Source of the DNA: Casuarius casuarius
Taxonomy: Eukaryota; Chordata; Aves; Casuariiformes; Casuariidae
NCBI GenBank assembly: GCA_003342895.1
Contig: PTFA01000038.1
Coordinates: 2,639,045-2,703,044 of the forward strand
Direction of reading: 5' to 3'
Length of the DNA stretch: 64,000 nucleotides
A model generated the notes under the pieces. It had not been told where the DNA came from and searched no databases. It saw only the letters and a program-made list of their open reading frames with translations. Position numbers and translations under genes: made by a program. Positions within the stretch are counted from its first letter, which is position 1. Every line of letters begins with the position of its first letter. Positions 1 to 13,290 of the stretch are shown here, piece by piece.

Positions 1-3000
1 ACTCTAGAAACTCACCCACTAACAGCTGAACAGGTGTTGAAATTTTGCTCAGGAAATATGTTTTGGCAGCTACAGCAATGCACCACCCCAGAGGCACTGC
101 CATTTTGGTTGAATTGAGGATATGAGCATCTATCTTCCACGGAAGTCCATCATTCACCAGGGAACCAGGCATCCCTCCACTGAGGCCCTTGAGGGACACA
201 TGTAGGCATGTTTGACACTTGCCTAGTGTATATGAATGGCAACAAGTTCTGCACAAATCACAGCACTCAGGGCCACACTAATACAAAAACAAGGCTAATG
301 GAGGAGGAGAAGGAAGAGAATAAGGTGATGGATTGGAGCACTAGATATGGAGTGGGGAGAGCCAAGCAGCACATGGATCGACAGATGTTTTTTATATGAC
401 ATCAAAATGAAACATCCTCTCAGCTGCTTCATATCAATATTGTGAAATTCCTGTTCCCTGAGAGATAACAAAGTGGTCCATTTTCCATGCTGCTTCAGAA
501 AATTCCTGGATGGAAATTCTAATTGCATCCAGTCTTAAATACTGGTACATAGACTGTGAAGTGCTCACAGACCACAGCTCCACTGGGCTAAGTCCCATTA
601 GAAGAGATGGGATCTCCCTCAGTGTACTGTGTAGTATGAGATACGGAGCACAGAGAAAGAGCAAGTACAAGAGATGGAAAATGCCCTCACCCTAAAATTA
701 ACAAGCACCTGAAAGCCCCAGAAATGATTTGATTTCCTGACTGAACTCACCCTAAAAATGATTAGCCACAGCCTGTGCTGAACAAATCATCATCAGATGG
801 AGAAACAAACAGTAATACACTGTATATTGCCACCCAGTTCCACATATGCAAAGAGTATCAGTTTTAACAGCGTTAGGGTGAAGCTTGCATTGCTAGCTCA
901 CACAAACACGCATACAATTTAGATATATTCTAATAGACAGTTCTGGCCCATGACATTCCTGCAGGTCAAAATTAAAATAAAAGGCAGAAACACATCGTGC
1001 ACCTCTGGTTAGACTCTTGGCTGGCTCGGCGCTGAGGAAGCCTGCAGTTAATCAGCCTTCTTTCTCCACTAACTGTCACTGCAAACAAAGGAATTAGCAG
1101 AAGGTCTGTGGGGAACATTGAGATAATTTGGCTGGCTGAAGAAAAGAGAAAGAAAAGAAAAGCAAAACAAAATTACTGAGAAATTTACTTGCACTGACCT
1201 CTCCATAAATATTTAGATATAATCATCATTACCTTGGAGTAAATTAAGTTATAAACAGTCTCCACAATTGCACATGATGAATGTGTATCGGCATCAGAGA
1301 GCACTTTATTGCAAGTTAATATGGAAACAGAGCACCTCAATCAATCAGGATGCAGCAATGCTGTCTGATGATATCAGCCTATCTCAACCTATTCATACTC
1401 GACACCATACAGTCGCTCACCCAACCGCCCCCCTTCCCCATTCTTATTATATTAACACATACATATCGAACTGCGGTAGACAGTAAGAGTTACGTATGTG
1501 GAACCAGAATTGTGATGGAAATACAGTACGTGTCCTCAGAAGCACTAGCAGTATTGTTTATGTTACAGTAACATCTACAGCAACTGAGGATATGGCCCCC
1601 CTGTGCTGTGTTCTGTATACAAACACGCCAGAAACCATCTGGGTAGGATTCATCTGGCTAGATGCAGACATTCACAACAGGGACATCCACAGCTGAGCTA
1701 ATCACCTTCAGCTCCTTTCACAATCAGCAGAGAAATCAGCACTTTCTGAGCATAACCTACTAAGACCTACTTTAGAAGTCTACTTCACGGAGAGGTGAAC
1801 CATGCCCTGGGCTCCTTCGACTGTGTTGGCTCGGTCCCCACAGACCGCTCAGCAGCCCTGGGTGACTAGCACTGAAGTCAACATCTACACCATGGATGCC
1901 AGCTTTGGTGAAACGAGTCTCATCCCATCTGACTGAAAGACTTCAGGATCCAGAAAAAGCAGACAACCACATGGCAAGGGAAAGGAAATCAGATATGAAC
2001 TCTATTTTTGGATATGAGACCCATTTAGCCTCTCACGGCTGATAACTTCCCTGGGAAGCTGTCAGATCTCAGCTGTTGAAGAACAGAACAGACAGGGGAG
2101 CACATTGCCGAGACCTGAGGCGCCCGCACCTTGCCTACCCCCCTTCACTTTCAACGTGACAGCAACCCAGCTCAGACTGACGGAAAGAGCAGTCCAGCTC
2201 ATGCTGACTTAAAAAAAAATTTTTTCCACCAGAAAATAAGAAGATTATAGTAAACTTGGGACCTTTCTACATAGTGCTTCGGTTCTGGAGAAACCTCATT
2301 TAAAATTGGGCAGTCAGTTTGATGGAAAAATCCCACAGTGGATGGGAGATGATGAAGAAAAACACCTCACAGAACCTCACATTCTGGGGCTCTCCCCAGT
2401 GAGGCGCAGTTGCCCACAGCTCCCCAGAGACTGACCAAAAAATGAATTGGTGTCATCAAGTGCGAGGCAAGAAAGTAGGCACAAGAGAGTGGCCCCATCC
2501 ACCTTCCCTAGGACCTACAGCTGAATCAGTAACCGATAGCAGGAGAGCAGGTCTCCCACAGTTGACAGGTCACTAGTCTCACCTTCCCTTCATGCTATAG
2601 ATGCTCATACGCTGTACCTATATGGTCCTTATGACTCTCCTTCCCACCCCAAACAGGGGCAGTTGCAAGTGCATAGCAAGTTATCCAGTGAGGTCTGCAG
2701 CAGCACTGTCGAGATAAGAGCAGGCTATAGGAATGGGCTACTTCATGACAACTGCAAGTCACTGATACCTGGCTATTACCACCGTCCACAGCATCAAAAA
2801 TGCACATACACAGCACACACAAGACTGAGAAGGGAGTTCCATGCTGCAAAGGAAGGAAGGAATGTGGTATAATAAGACAAACAATGACTAAAGTGTTTCT
2901 AAAAAAAGGAGCACGATCAGAGATTGTATTAAGGCTTATGCTTCCAGCACCGTAGTGAATCTTGCAAGAGAAGAAAGATTTTAACTGAAGGGTTCATGTC

Positions 3001-6000
3001 TCGACTTCTTAGGAATGGCACTCATATAGGACCTAAAAGTGTAAAGAGCTGGACTCAGGTCAATTCCAGAGACCAGTGGATAATGCTGTGCTAATATTCT
3101 TAGGAAGCACTGTCTTCATCCAGTCTTCCACTTCAGGGTTTTCTCTTGTGGAGACAACTTCATATACAGTTTCCCATATAAAACTTGTGGCATCCGGTTC
3201 ATGGTGATGCTCAGATTTTACCTTTGGAAAACAACAACAACAAACAACTCAACAGATGAGAAGTGCCAGACAGAGAAAATAATTAAAATGCAAACAAAGT
3301 GGGCTGTGAAGATCCTACTTGCAAGCAGGTATTTATAGCAAGAGGTGAAAGAGAGATAACGTAACACTGACTGTCTCTACCCTATTAGAAGGCAAAATAA
3401 AAATATTTCTCTTCTTGTCTTCCTTGGATATAGTCTAAATAGAATAAAATAAAACTTAGCCTGTAGATGTTCTGTTCCCTAAGCTATGGGACCTTCCGAA
3501 AAGAGATATCATAGATGTCTGCCACTTCTGCACCAGGCCTGCCAGAGTTTCTTCTGACAAGACTCTATCTTTTGTCAATGGTGTCTTCAGGGCTGCGATA
3601 CTGTCCCTTAATCCAATAATTACCCAGCCCCGTAAATTACTGCAATTAAGCCCCCATCCCTGCTGCAGCTGTGGAAAGCATCCCAACAGGGTTGCTATTG
3701 CCTTGATGCAGCCGGCCAAGCAGAAGGCCAAAGCCCATTTTGTCAAACAGCAGCATATCCCTACTGAGCCTCAGTCTGAGGGGAAAGAAAGAAATCACTA
3801 AATCTTTTGACACAGGCAAAGATTTCTATAGATACCAAAAATCTATTGACTGGTTCAGATCAAGGGCTTTTTAATTGAGTGAACAACGTTAATTAGTAAA
3901 TCTACTGACTTCTAAACACCACAAGACCTAGGGCTTCGGATTTCCTTTGTACGAGTACAATGCCGCTTTCAAGGTCTAGAGAGCATTTTCCCTGTGCTGC
4001 CCTACCCCCAAACACCAAGCACTATTGCAGCTAATTGTGGCAACATTTCGATGGCGTGGTGGCAATGAGACGTTGCTTCCCTTCAGCTGAGGAACGTGCT
4101 CAATGGAGTCATCAGGGATGTTTATATTTGAAAGGTGCAGAAGTCTGAAAAAACACAAGGTGTTTCTAGAAAACAGGAAGATCAAAGGTAAAAGCATTTG
4201 GATGGATAAAATGGTTGCAAAGATTATTACTTCTTAACATATAAATTACTCAAATCACTCCCATCTGTCTGCCTCCATTGCCATATGAAAAAGGAGACCA
4301 AAGGCTTAGCTCCCAATACATTAAATCCTAATAAATCCACCCACGTTTTAAGTTGTAATACATGAAACACTTTTCCTGGAAAATTTGTCTGAGGACCAGC
4401 AGCAATGGCTTTAAAGCATGTTTGTTATGGAATCAGAAAAGGAAGGGATCAAACTGCAACAGCTCGGCAGTGAAGGATTGCTAGAAAAGCAGAAACTAAA
4501 AATGTAATAACGGGGATATAAAGACAGGAGGAGGCCACTTACCAAAGGCAATGGCCTTGCTGGGGAAAACGCAGCAGAGATTATGGCCCCACTGTTTATT
4601 AGCTGAGCAAGACAATGCAGGCTCCTAGGAAAAAAAAATAGAAATAAAGAGGAATTTAAGAATGGTTTTAGGCCAGGCTCATAATGGACATGAGTTGTCT
4701 CTCGGGATCTGACCTGTATTTTTAACATTACTCCATGTTTTTCCATAAAATCATAACTGTGAGGCTGATGAGGACCGTATTTCTCCCATGCCACACTATA
4801 TCCTTTCCCCTGTGCCGCATTGCTCCTCCTGGAGACAACATTTTGGCCAAAATATGTTGTCTTTGTAGAGCAGAGGAAGCGCAGGGACACGTTCCCTCAG
4901 CTCTCCCCAGGAGCCAGATGCGCTTCTTGATGAGAGGTGCAAAATGGGAGAACGCCAGGAAAGGGCAAGGAGGCCAGAGGAGGGAGAACAGGGGCTCAGC
5001 CACCGTATCGCACGTATATACCACCCAGGCAGCTTTGCTGGGAGGAACAGGGCAATATTTTGGACAGGTTTTAGCACACAAGGAGAAATACAAATCACCC
5101 AACATCAACAGGCAGCTTTTAGCCAAGTGCAACATGGTTCTGCTTACACAGCTTGCCCACATTTGTTCAGGAGGGGCCAGGAGTATCTTGAAGTGAAACA
5201 TATAGGGGTGGAGATAGGTGGGGGACAAAGCTCAGCATTTAACACCGGATGACGGCAGTCTGAGAATTTTTAATAGCCTCAAATGTCCAGAACACCTTTG
5301 CATTTCACCTCAAAGACCAGAAATAGAGCGGGGGACTTGGCAAGATATTTACCCATATTTCTTTGCATGGCTACGTGTTACACCCCTGGTCCTGGAGAGG
5401 TCAACATTCACAGAGTCCAGCGAACAGTACGACAGTCCCCATCACACCCGTCCTAGCTGCAGCTCTTAAGGCAACCCGTTTTTGCCTAGGCAAAGTCCTT
5501 TTCAAGCCCGAAGCAGAGTTAAGATGTCTCCTAAGTTATGGATAATTCTCAGCCATGGTGGGACATCGTAGAGACACACAGACATTGTATTGAAATTCTT
5601 CCTGCAGGGTTTTATTTCTTGACCAGAAGAACAGATACTGACACAGCAAAAGGTTCTGTAGGCCTGTTTAGCATAATCTTGAGTTAAAACACAGAAGCAG
5701 TATTTCTTATGTCAGCTCACTGCTTCGATTCTTACCTGACATCCTGCATCATGGATGAGACATCTGCACTACACACTGGTGGAACAAATCTGTCAGCAGA
5801 ACGAACGTGCAGGGACAAATCCATCCCTGTTGCAACAGCAATGGAGTTACCCCAGGGGATGGTTTTGGCCCACTAGAGTCAAATGGGATTTAGAGCAAGT
5901 AGGTCCCAATCTGCAGCTTGGAAGACAAATGAATGACTAAAATAGCCTTAGTAGAAGCAGGAGCCCCTATTCAGTATGCTGAGATACACTGGCTAGACCG

Positions 6001-6731
6001 TGGCTGTGGCAGTCACACTACGTTTGGATTCAAATTACCACCAATCAGTTATGCCCTATACAAATCTGTCCCCCAGTTAAAAAAAAAAAAAATCTTAAAA
6101 CCTATCTTGTGTTATGCCTTCAGGGCAAATTTGCTTTTATGAGCATGAATAATTCATGCGTGTTCATTTATTATTAATTAATATTCCATGAACATGCATG
6201 GTTTATTCACCCAAACAAAGCACTGCACCCTGCGCGCTCTCCCTGCAGCCTGACGTTAGCTGCTTGCCTCGCCCTGGCTGACCAAGGCATTAGATCAGTG
6301 TCGTTTATGACCCCCTTCTCCCTAGAAGCTACTGAAAATGTTTTGGCCCTCCGTGATGGTCACTGAATTTCTCCATTTTCAGGCTAGAATAGGGCAATTC
6401 ACCTTCTCTGAGATGAAATGTTTGGGAGAAGTTGAAAATAACAGTGTGGTGCAAGAGGGAGGGAAGCGCAGGAACAGGATTTTTCAGGGTGCCGTGAATC
6501 CCTGTGCCAGGCTCCATCCAGTTCCATTTTCAGGAGCAATGCAAGGCACCGCTGGGAAGAGCTGCTCTCGCTAGGTCATCGCAAGCGTCACCATTCAGCG
6601 GGGCTGTTGAGGAGGACTTGTTTTTCTGACAGCGCCAAGTCACTGACACCCACAGCAGCATTTCCCATGTGGAAGCATGGGAACTCCTCGACCTTTTGCA
6701 CATGCCACTTCCACTGGCTCCACTGGCCAGC
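1..6731. other. Intergenic DNA, no gene seen
   Basis: There is no exon with family resemblance on either strand. Mixed-composition frames around 4411-5252 are open on both strands and are not credible genes. Two stretches, 1030-1250 and 3456-3750, have the look of conserved non-coding elements, with CAATTA/TAATTA-type motifs in the second. Inverted-repeat AT-rich DNA lies at 6140-6200. Confidence 0.6.
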
Positions 6732-6806
6732 TGGGATCAGGGATCCCCCACTGTGCTAAGTGCTGTGCAAGCAATGCCAAAGAGAAATCCCTGTCCCGCA
6801 GCAGAG
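6732..6806 (-). mobile_element. MIR-like SINE 3' tail relic
   Basis: The plus strand reads GGGATCAGGGATCCCCCACT, then GTGCTAAGTGCTGTGCAAGC and AATCCCTGTCCC. This is the reverse complement of the amniote MIR-type 3' tail (GGGACAGGGA...GTACAGC.CCTAGCACA.TGGGG...). It is short, about 75 bp, and ancient. Confidence 0.7.
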
Positions 6807-7547
6807 ATTTTCAGGTAAAGACCTGAGCCAAAGAAAAGAAGTGATTTATACTGAGGTCTTTTTCCCCTTTGCAGTAAAGAGGATAAAGGGACCTTAGCTT
6901 TTATGTTTAAGATCTGGTGTGCCAGGTATGCAGATGGGGAGAGAGGGAGGGAGGAAGCGGGCTCAGCGCCGTTTCATTTCTTACGGCAGAGCCTGTGCCC
7001 ACCACGTTTTCCTGCTGTGTAAGCAGCTCACCTGAGAGTACACAGGGATTCCCCAGCAAAGCCAGGGAACTAATGAAAATCTCTTCCGTCTCAATATAGA
7101 TCTTCACCTGCATTGACTCGAGCATCAGTCCATGCCATGGAGAGGCGGCTGGATTTTTCTTGTCCGTGTGTCTCCTCTGAAGAGCCCACACTTGTGGGTT
7201 TGCTCTCACTCCTAGATCTGTCACAGACGCATGAGCGATGCCTGTGCAGCCAAAACAAATAATGATGTGTCACTATAGGCAGCTCTGGAGAAACCCTAAC
7301 TCAACCCCATCAAGCAGTGTCACATCTGCCATTTGTTGCTCTCCACAAAAACACCTTCAGTTAAAGACTAGCAAAGCTCCACGTTTCTAGGTGACAGGCA
7401 GATCCTGCCTTCCAATTGCTCTGTGAAAATGCCACCCACATCACTATCCTGATCATTTCTGTGCACAGGCCCAGGAGGGCTTTCGGTACAGACAAACTCC
7501 TCATTGAACCTGCCCTCCTAAATGTTCAGCTCACTTGAATCAGATCA

Positions 7548-7682
7548 TCCTTTGAGATATTCGAAACCATCTGGACACGGTCCTGGGCAGCCTGCTCTAG
7601 GTGACCCTGCTTGAGCAGGGTGTTTGGACTAGATGATCCTTAAAGGTCCCTTCCAGCCTCAACCATTCTGAGATTCTGTGAA
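7548..7682 (+). mobile_element. CR1 LINE, 5'-truncated 3' end
   Basis: The segment follows the avian CR1 3' consensus. It begins with TTTGAGATATTC, followed by CTGGACACGGTCCTGGGCAG, the CTGCTCTAGGTGACCCTGCT block, TTGGACTAGATGATC and GGTCCCTTCCAGCCTCAACC. It ends in the typical short octamer tail ATTCTGAGATTCTGTG. CR1 copies are nearly always 5'-truncated like this one. The good match suggests a relatively young insertion and is the best single clue that the organism is a bird. Confidence 0.93.
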
Positions 7683-10600
7683 CATCTAGATCTTCTCTCC
7701 TCTCCCTGCCAGTGCCCACAAGATCCCACCCAAGGGTATATTTAGCTCTTGACCTTGTATGAGCAAGTACTTTCTCACAAGATACTCCCTGATGCTCCAC
7801 TCCTGCCCTGCATCTCCAGCCACTTCCTGAGTCTCAAAACAACCACCTCACCTGCAGCATCTGTGTTACAGATACAAAGGTATAAGGTCAAGAGATGTAT
7901 TTTCTTTATTTGGGCTGAGATGTCTCAGTCTCTTTGTATGGTCATACATGAATCTTGATTTCAAGCACAGGAATGCTGAGTGGAGATAGTAGAAAACTCC
8001 CTGTGTGTTAGACACTGGAACAGCTTCAAATCAGGCATTAGTTGAAGCAAACAGAGGAGACACGAGGTTTGGCATTTACTAAGGCTGCAGTACAGTGCGC
8101 AGAGAGAAGGGTGGAAAGAGAGCATGTTCTCTGGGGCAGAGACTCACTTACATATGTATGTCCACACAGCACTCAGCACAACAGGGTCCCAACCACAATA
8201 GCTCCTCATAGGTCCATGATGTTATGCAAGTGATATGTGCAGGAAGAGAGAAAGGAAAAATAACAGCAATCTAAGCAGCATTAAATAGTGCTGGGTCCAA
8301 ATCACAGGTCTAGAGCCAAATCTCTGCGTCTTTTGACAACCTGGAGAGGAGAGTGGAGTCAGATCTCCTGTGAAGTGCACAATTTCCCTTGTGTCTGTAA
8401 CATCTTGAACCAAAGGCCTAGATCCAAATTGCTCCAACCATAGCGTTTTTCAGATCCAGACCTGAACCGAAGTGCGTGATTCCAGCAAATACCCTGGACA
8501 CCCTCCTATTGCGTCAAATTGTTTTACAAATAGAGATAAGTTCTGAAACACTCTGAGAGTTACAGACAATTTAACACACAGGGGCTGCTCTGGGAAAACT
8601 TAAAACTGTCGTAATTCATCCTCCCCTTCCTCCAGTCCAGAAATGAAAGATTAAACCTTGGAAGATTTATTAAACTGACATTTTAATAGAATTTTTAGAC
8701 TTTCCCTGTTAATAGTTTAAATATAATTGAATTCCATGAAAGGGAGGAAGATGGGATAGAGCTGGTGTCCCCCAACAATAAGAATGTTTTAAACACTGGG
8801 GCATATCATTAATGCATAATTTAGGCTTATTTGCATGGCCCTTAGAACTGGGAGTAACGAAAACACAAATCTAATTAACGGAGTGAAAGAAATGCCTCCA
8901 CCAGCAAACTTCATCACAAGCTCCACTACCACACACCCACCCTCCCCAAGTTACAAACATGAAACAGATGGCAAGAAGGAGAAAAAATAAAAGGCATCAC
9001 ACATCAGCTCTTGGAGAGGAAGAGGGGAGAAAGAGAGAAAAAGCAGAAGGGACAAGATGGATAACTATACTGCTTGGCGATGCAGCAATTAACTTGCTGA
9101 GGGTGGAATAATTCTTGCAGTGCCTCTCCGGTCGGAGTGCTCTCCCAACTTAGCACGGAATAGATGTATGGAGTGCAGCGGAGAGTAAACCAGTTTTCAT
9201 AAATCCCAGCAGGAGTCCGTTTCGCTTTATGAGATTCGTGTGAAAAATTGAAAATTCAGGTTTTTCCAAATGCATCTGTAATCAGCAGCCTTAGCTCCGC
9301 TGGTCCCCAGGGGTAACTGATCACAGACAGCACAAAGTAGGGTTTCACAATCACACTGAGCTTCTATACTGCATTTTTAACAGTTAGACATTAATTCCTG
9401 ATCAATACAAGGAACAGCAGGCTATCCCCTACCCCCACTCCTGGAATTGTCTTACATTATTAACTGAGCCTTGGCTTTGTCCTAGAATTACTTCAGATCA
9501 CACCCTTTCCAGCATTTGGGGCTGTAAGACACACAGTCCCTCCACATGCAGACCCGAGGCGGGTGAGAAAGGCTCTCCCCAATATCTTCTTCCCTCGTGC
9601 AGTCAGGGACGAACCCACCAAGTCCCATTTCTGATTGATGTTTACATTTTGTTCTATCCCTCCTTTAATTTTTTTCCCCCGATTAACAAAGTTGCTAAAA
9701 AGAGCTGCTGCACATGAGAAGTTTTTATAGGCAGCACCAAGGAATGTGCGTTAGGAGGAAGGAAAGTGCTGCCGCACCAGCAGCTCAGTTAGCTACCAGT
9801 TGCATATATCAGCTTGCACATCCTGGTGAGGGGAACGTGCTTCAACGCAATGCTCTGCCCTCCTCGCAGGACTGACCCTGTGCTCTGAGGAGAGGCAGGG
9901 ACCGTCATCTTCCAACCTTTGAAAGTCATTGGTCTTGCTAGATTACATGTGCTGCAAAGCCAGCCTCCGTACGCCCTGCTCCAAACATGAGCATGGACAT
10001 TACACCATCTTCTTTGCCATCCCAGTAGCCAGCAAAGCAACTCTGCACCACCCCGACAGTGCTGCAAGAGCCCCACGGAGGTGTTCAAGGAGGTCACTAA
10101 CAGATCCTGCCTGCCTGGATAAAATCCTCCCTTGCTGATCAGGGACAAAACCTGTAAAAAGTTCACTGAGGGCACTGCTGTGTTTTTCATTTCCCCTCTC
10201 AGGAGGTATTTCCCTTGCTGGACACTTGAAGGCAAACAAGGCTTCCTGTGCTTGGCGAGGCATAGGCTTTCATCTGGTTAAACACAGATGGCTGTGAGGA
10301 CCTCTAGAGCCAGAATATGAAGCTTTTCCATGTCCAACATGTCCAGTTGGATTATATAAAAAGAAGTCACTCAAAATTAGTCTTCATCTTTGAGTATCTG
10401 TCTCTTAACAACATATCACACTAAACCTATATTTGCTGGGTTCCTCTGTGCCATTAACATTACAGATTTCATTGACATCAAGACAACTCATCTGAACTCT
10501 GGAAACAAACCCAATGTGTCCCATCAAGTCTTCCAGGAGCATGAGAAGAATCCAGGCTACTCTACTCCAAACAACTTTTGGAGATGCAAAATTTTCTGGT

Positions 10601-13208
10601 CTTCTCCACTGTTGCATATTAGGCTGTCCTTTGCTTTCCATTCACGTGATGGGTGACTGCTGCTCCTGTGTGAAGATCTGGTGCAGTTTGACACGGTCTG
10701 GGTTGGTGGCAGAAGGGAAGCGAGCTGGCTGATCAGTCAATTCAGGATCAGTTTCTGTCTGTCGGTTATGCCATTTCCTCCCCTACCTCCCTTTCTCTTC
10801 TGGTAACACTTTCACAGCTTTGAAGGCTTCAGCTGCTAATTGGAAGAGATTCCTGGACTTAAGGCAGCATTTTGGGGAGCTTTTGGAAATCTTCACAGTT
10901 AGGCAAGCCTGGGTTCATTAGCATGCGCTCGTGGTCTCATATTTTTACTGCCTGTCTTCAGGGCTCATTTATTCAGTGAAATCAAATACAAGAATTCCCC
11001 CAAGGCATCCTTGTGAGATGTGAAGTGACTGGGCTACACAACACACTCTTTCCAGGTACTGCAGTAGGTACAGGAAGGCTTACAATGGTTTTTGGTGTCG
11101 TATCAATTCATTATCAAAGGGAAATTGATGAATATCCACTTTTGCTGAGTTAGAGAGTCTCCTGATGGTTAACGAGTATGAATAAAATGTTATGCAAATT
11201 AGTGGCTGAGAAGGGAATTCTGGAACTGAACTTGAATATGAAATAGGTCATTAACATGACACATTTTTAATGTCTGTTGATTGTTTCTAGTGTTATGTTT
11301 GTCGGGAAAATCTACTTTAAGACTCAGTGAGAAGAACACAAGACAAACCTTTGCTCGTGTATACATTCCTCACAACCCCATCTTACTCTTAGTATGAGAA
11401 AGCAGAGTGATTCTAGGAAAATAAATACATCCCTACTTCTAGTGAGGGAGCACAATTTATATTCTAGATTGCTATTTGTTCACCTATTCTGTACACCTCA
11501 GTATTGTGTGTGCCTAGCTGGCTGTGGAGAGATTCTCATAAAATATGAATACTTCTTCCAGATACAGATACAAATTCCTGTGCTTAACTTGCGTTTACGA
11601 TATGAAGAGTTATAGGTTTCTATTATTATTTATAAGTCTATGGTGTGAGAAGCCTTTCTCAAATGTTCAGGAAGTGAGTTTCTCTCATACCAAGGACAAA
11701 CTGATGAAAGGACACAGGAAACAAAACACACCAACGGCAAACAGGAGATATTTAGACAAGACAAACTAAGTTTTCTGTAAGCCATCGGGCAATCTGGGTG
11801 TTGAAGAGCGATTAAAATTTGGAAGGGCTTGGGCTTTGTTGGTTTGGTAGAGTAAGCTACAGCTTGTGACTTACCCTGTTGGTACAATGCAGTGTGTGTG
11901 AGTTCCTTCCCATCGAGCTTTTTATTCTCTTTTTAGGCTGAAGGGCAAGTGATGAGGGCCATCAAGAAAAACAGAAGGTCTTGGAAGAGAGTGTATGGCA
12001 CTCACAACAGCCCCCCGTAGGGTCTCCAGCACATCATGGGAGAGGAAGTGGTTGGTTAGTATTTGGTGGGGAAAGGGGGGGCAATGGTCTTTAAAAATGC
12101 AAAGTGACTACTGTGACAACAAAACTGTGAGCAGGGCAATACACCAGGGATGCAAACCAAGGAGTTTCAAGCCAGAGTAGTGACCGAGTCTCAGCTTCCC
12201 CCATCTCAGTCAATCACTCAGCTCATCCCACCTTCGGGTATTTTAGCATAGATGAGGATTTTTGTCTTTGACCAGAAATTCTACCCTTCCAACATAAAGC
12301 TTCAGCTTCCAGAAACTATTTCCTACCATGCAGTCATAAATTCCCAGAGACGCACTACATGAGACAGCACAGGAGCTCACATCCAAATGAGGTCTGTCCT
12401 TAGGGGAAAAAAGCCCACTTTGTTCTCCTGTTATTGTATAGATCCAGCACTTCCTTCACATTCATCATTTATAAAAACTAAAATCAAAACAAATCTCTTG
12501 CCAATAGACCACAAGAGTTGGCGCAAATGGCCCCTCCAAGCCATGGTCTAAAGTTTTTGGTTAACAGCACAAGGAAAACAAAATGTGATGATGATTGCAT
12601 GCCTGAAGTACATAATCAAAAAAGGCACAAATAGAATAAATTCTGCAAGAGAAGACTGGGAGCTTCAGAACCAAGACATAAAATGGCAGGACAACAGGAA
12701 TGCTGTCTAAAACATAAGGGAAGAGAAAGGAAAGAGAACAACATCTTATTTCTGTTGCAGGGTCCTGTCCAACAAAGCCAGGTTCTGTGTAGCATTTGCA
12801 CTTGCCTCTTAGGCATGAGGGCTCAGCCGCTGCCTGATGTAGGAGTTTTGACCCCATATATTGGCTGCTCAGCTGGTGCAATGTGCCAAAGCCTATCTCT
12901 CACATGGATAAGGATCACAGAACACGCCCTTTACCAGAGCAAGCCAAGGGGCAGGAGAATAGGGACTCTGGATGTAGATTTCCTCCTCAAAATCCAGGTA
13001 GTAATTTCAAAGCCCTCATTCTAGCTCAGACCCACCTCTATGGACAAGGGGCAAGAAAAGAAGGTAACAGAGCTTTTCCATCCAAGGTGTATTGCAACCC
13101 TCTGGACTGAAGCTCCAAGTTGGCATAAGCAGTGACAAGTTACAGCAGGGTAATGAAACCTGCAACTCATGCAGCCTAGCTGGAACTCGGTGCTTAGAGG
13201 TGCCTAGA

Positions 13209-13290
13209 CATCAGGCTACCACGACTGAGGGTCACTTAGCTTCTTGCATCATCAGGCTACCACGACTGAGGGTCACTTAGCTTCTTGTAT
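13209..13290. repeat. Tandem duplication, 41-bp unit, two copies
   Basis: Positions 13209-13249 and 13250-13290 are the same 41-bp sequence (beginning CATCAGGCTACCACGACTGA) with a single C-to-T difference at position 39 of the unit. The copies abut exactly. No transposon or gene feature explains the unit. The near identity implies a recent duplication or an assembly artefact. Confidence 0.95.

Noticed and set aside
4411..5252. Several 100-166-codon open frames on both strands
   Set aside because: All overlap in opposite orientations with no protein family signature. Taken as chance.
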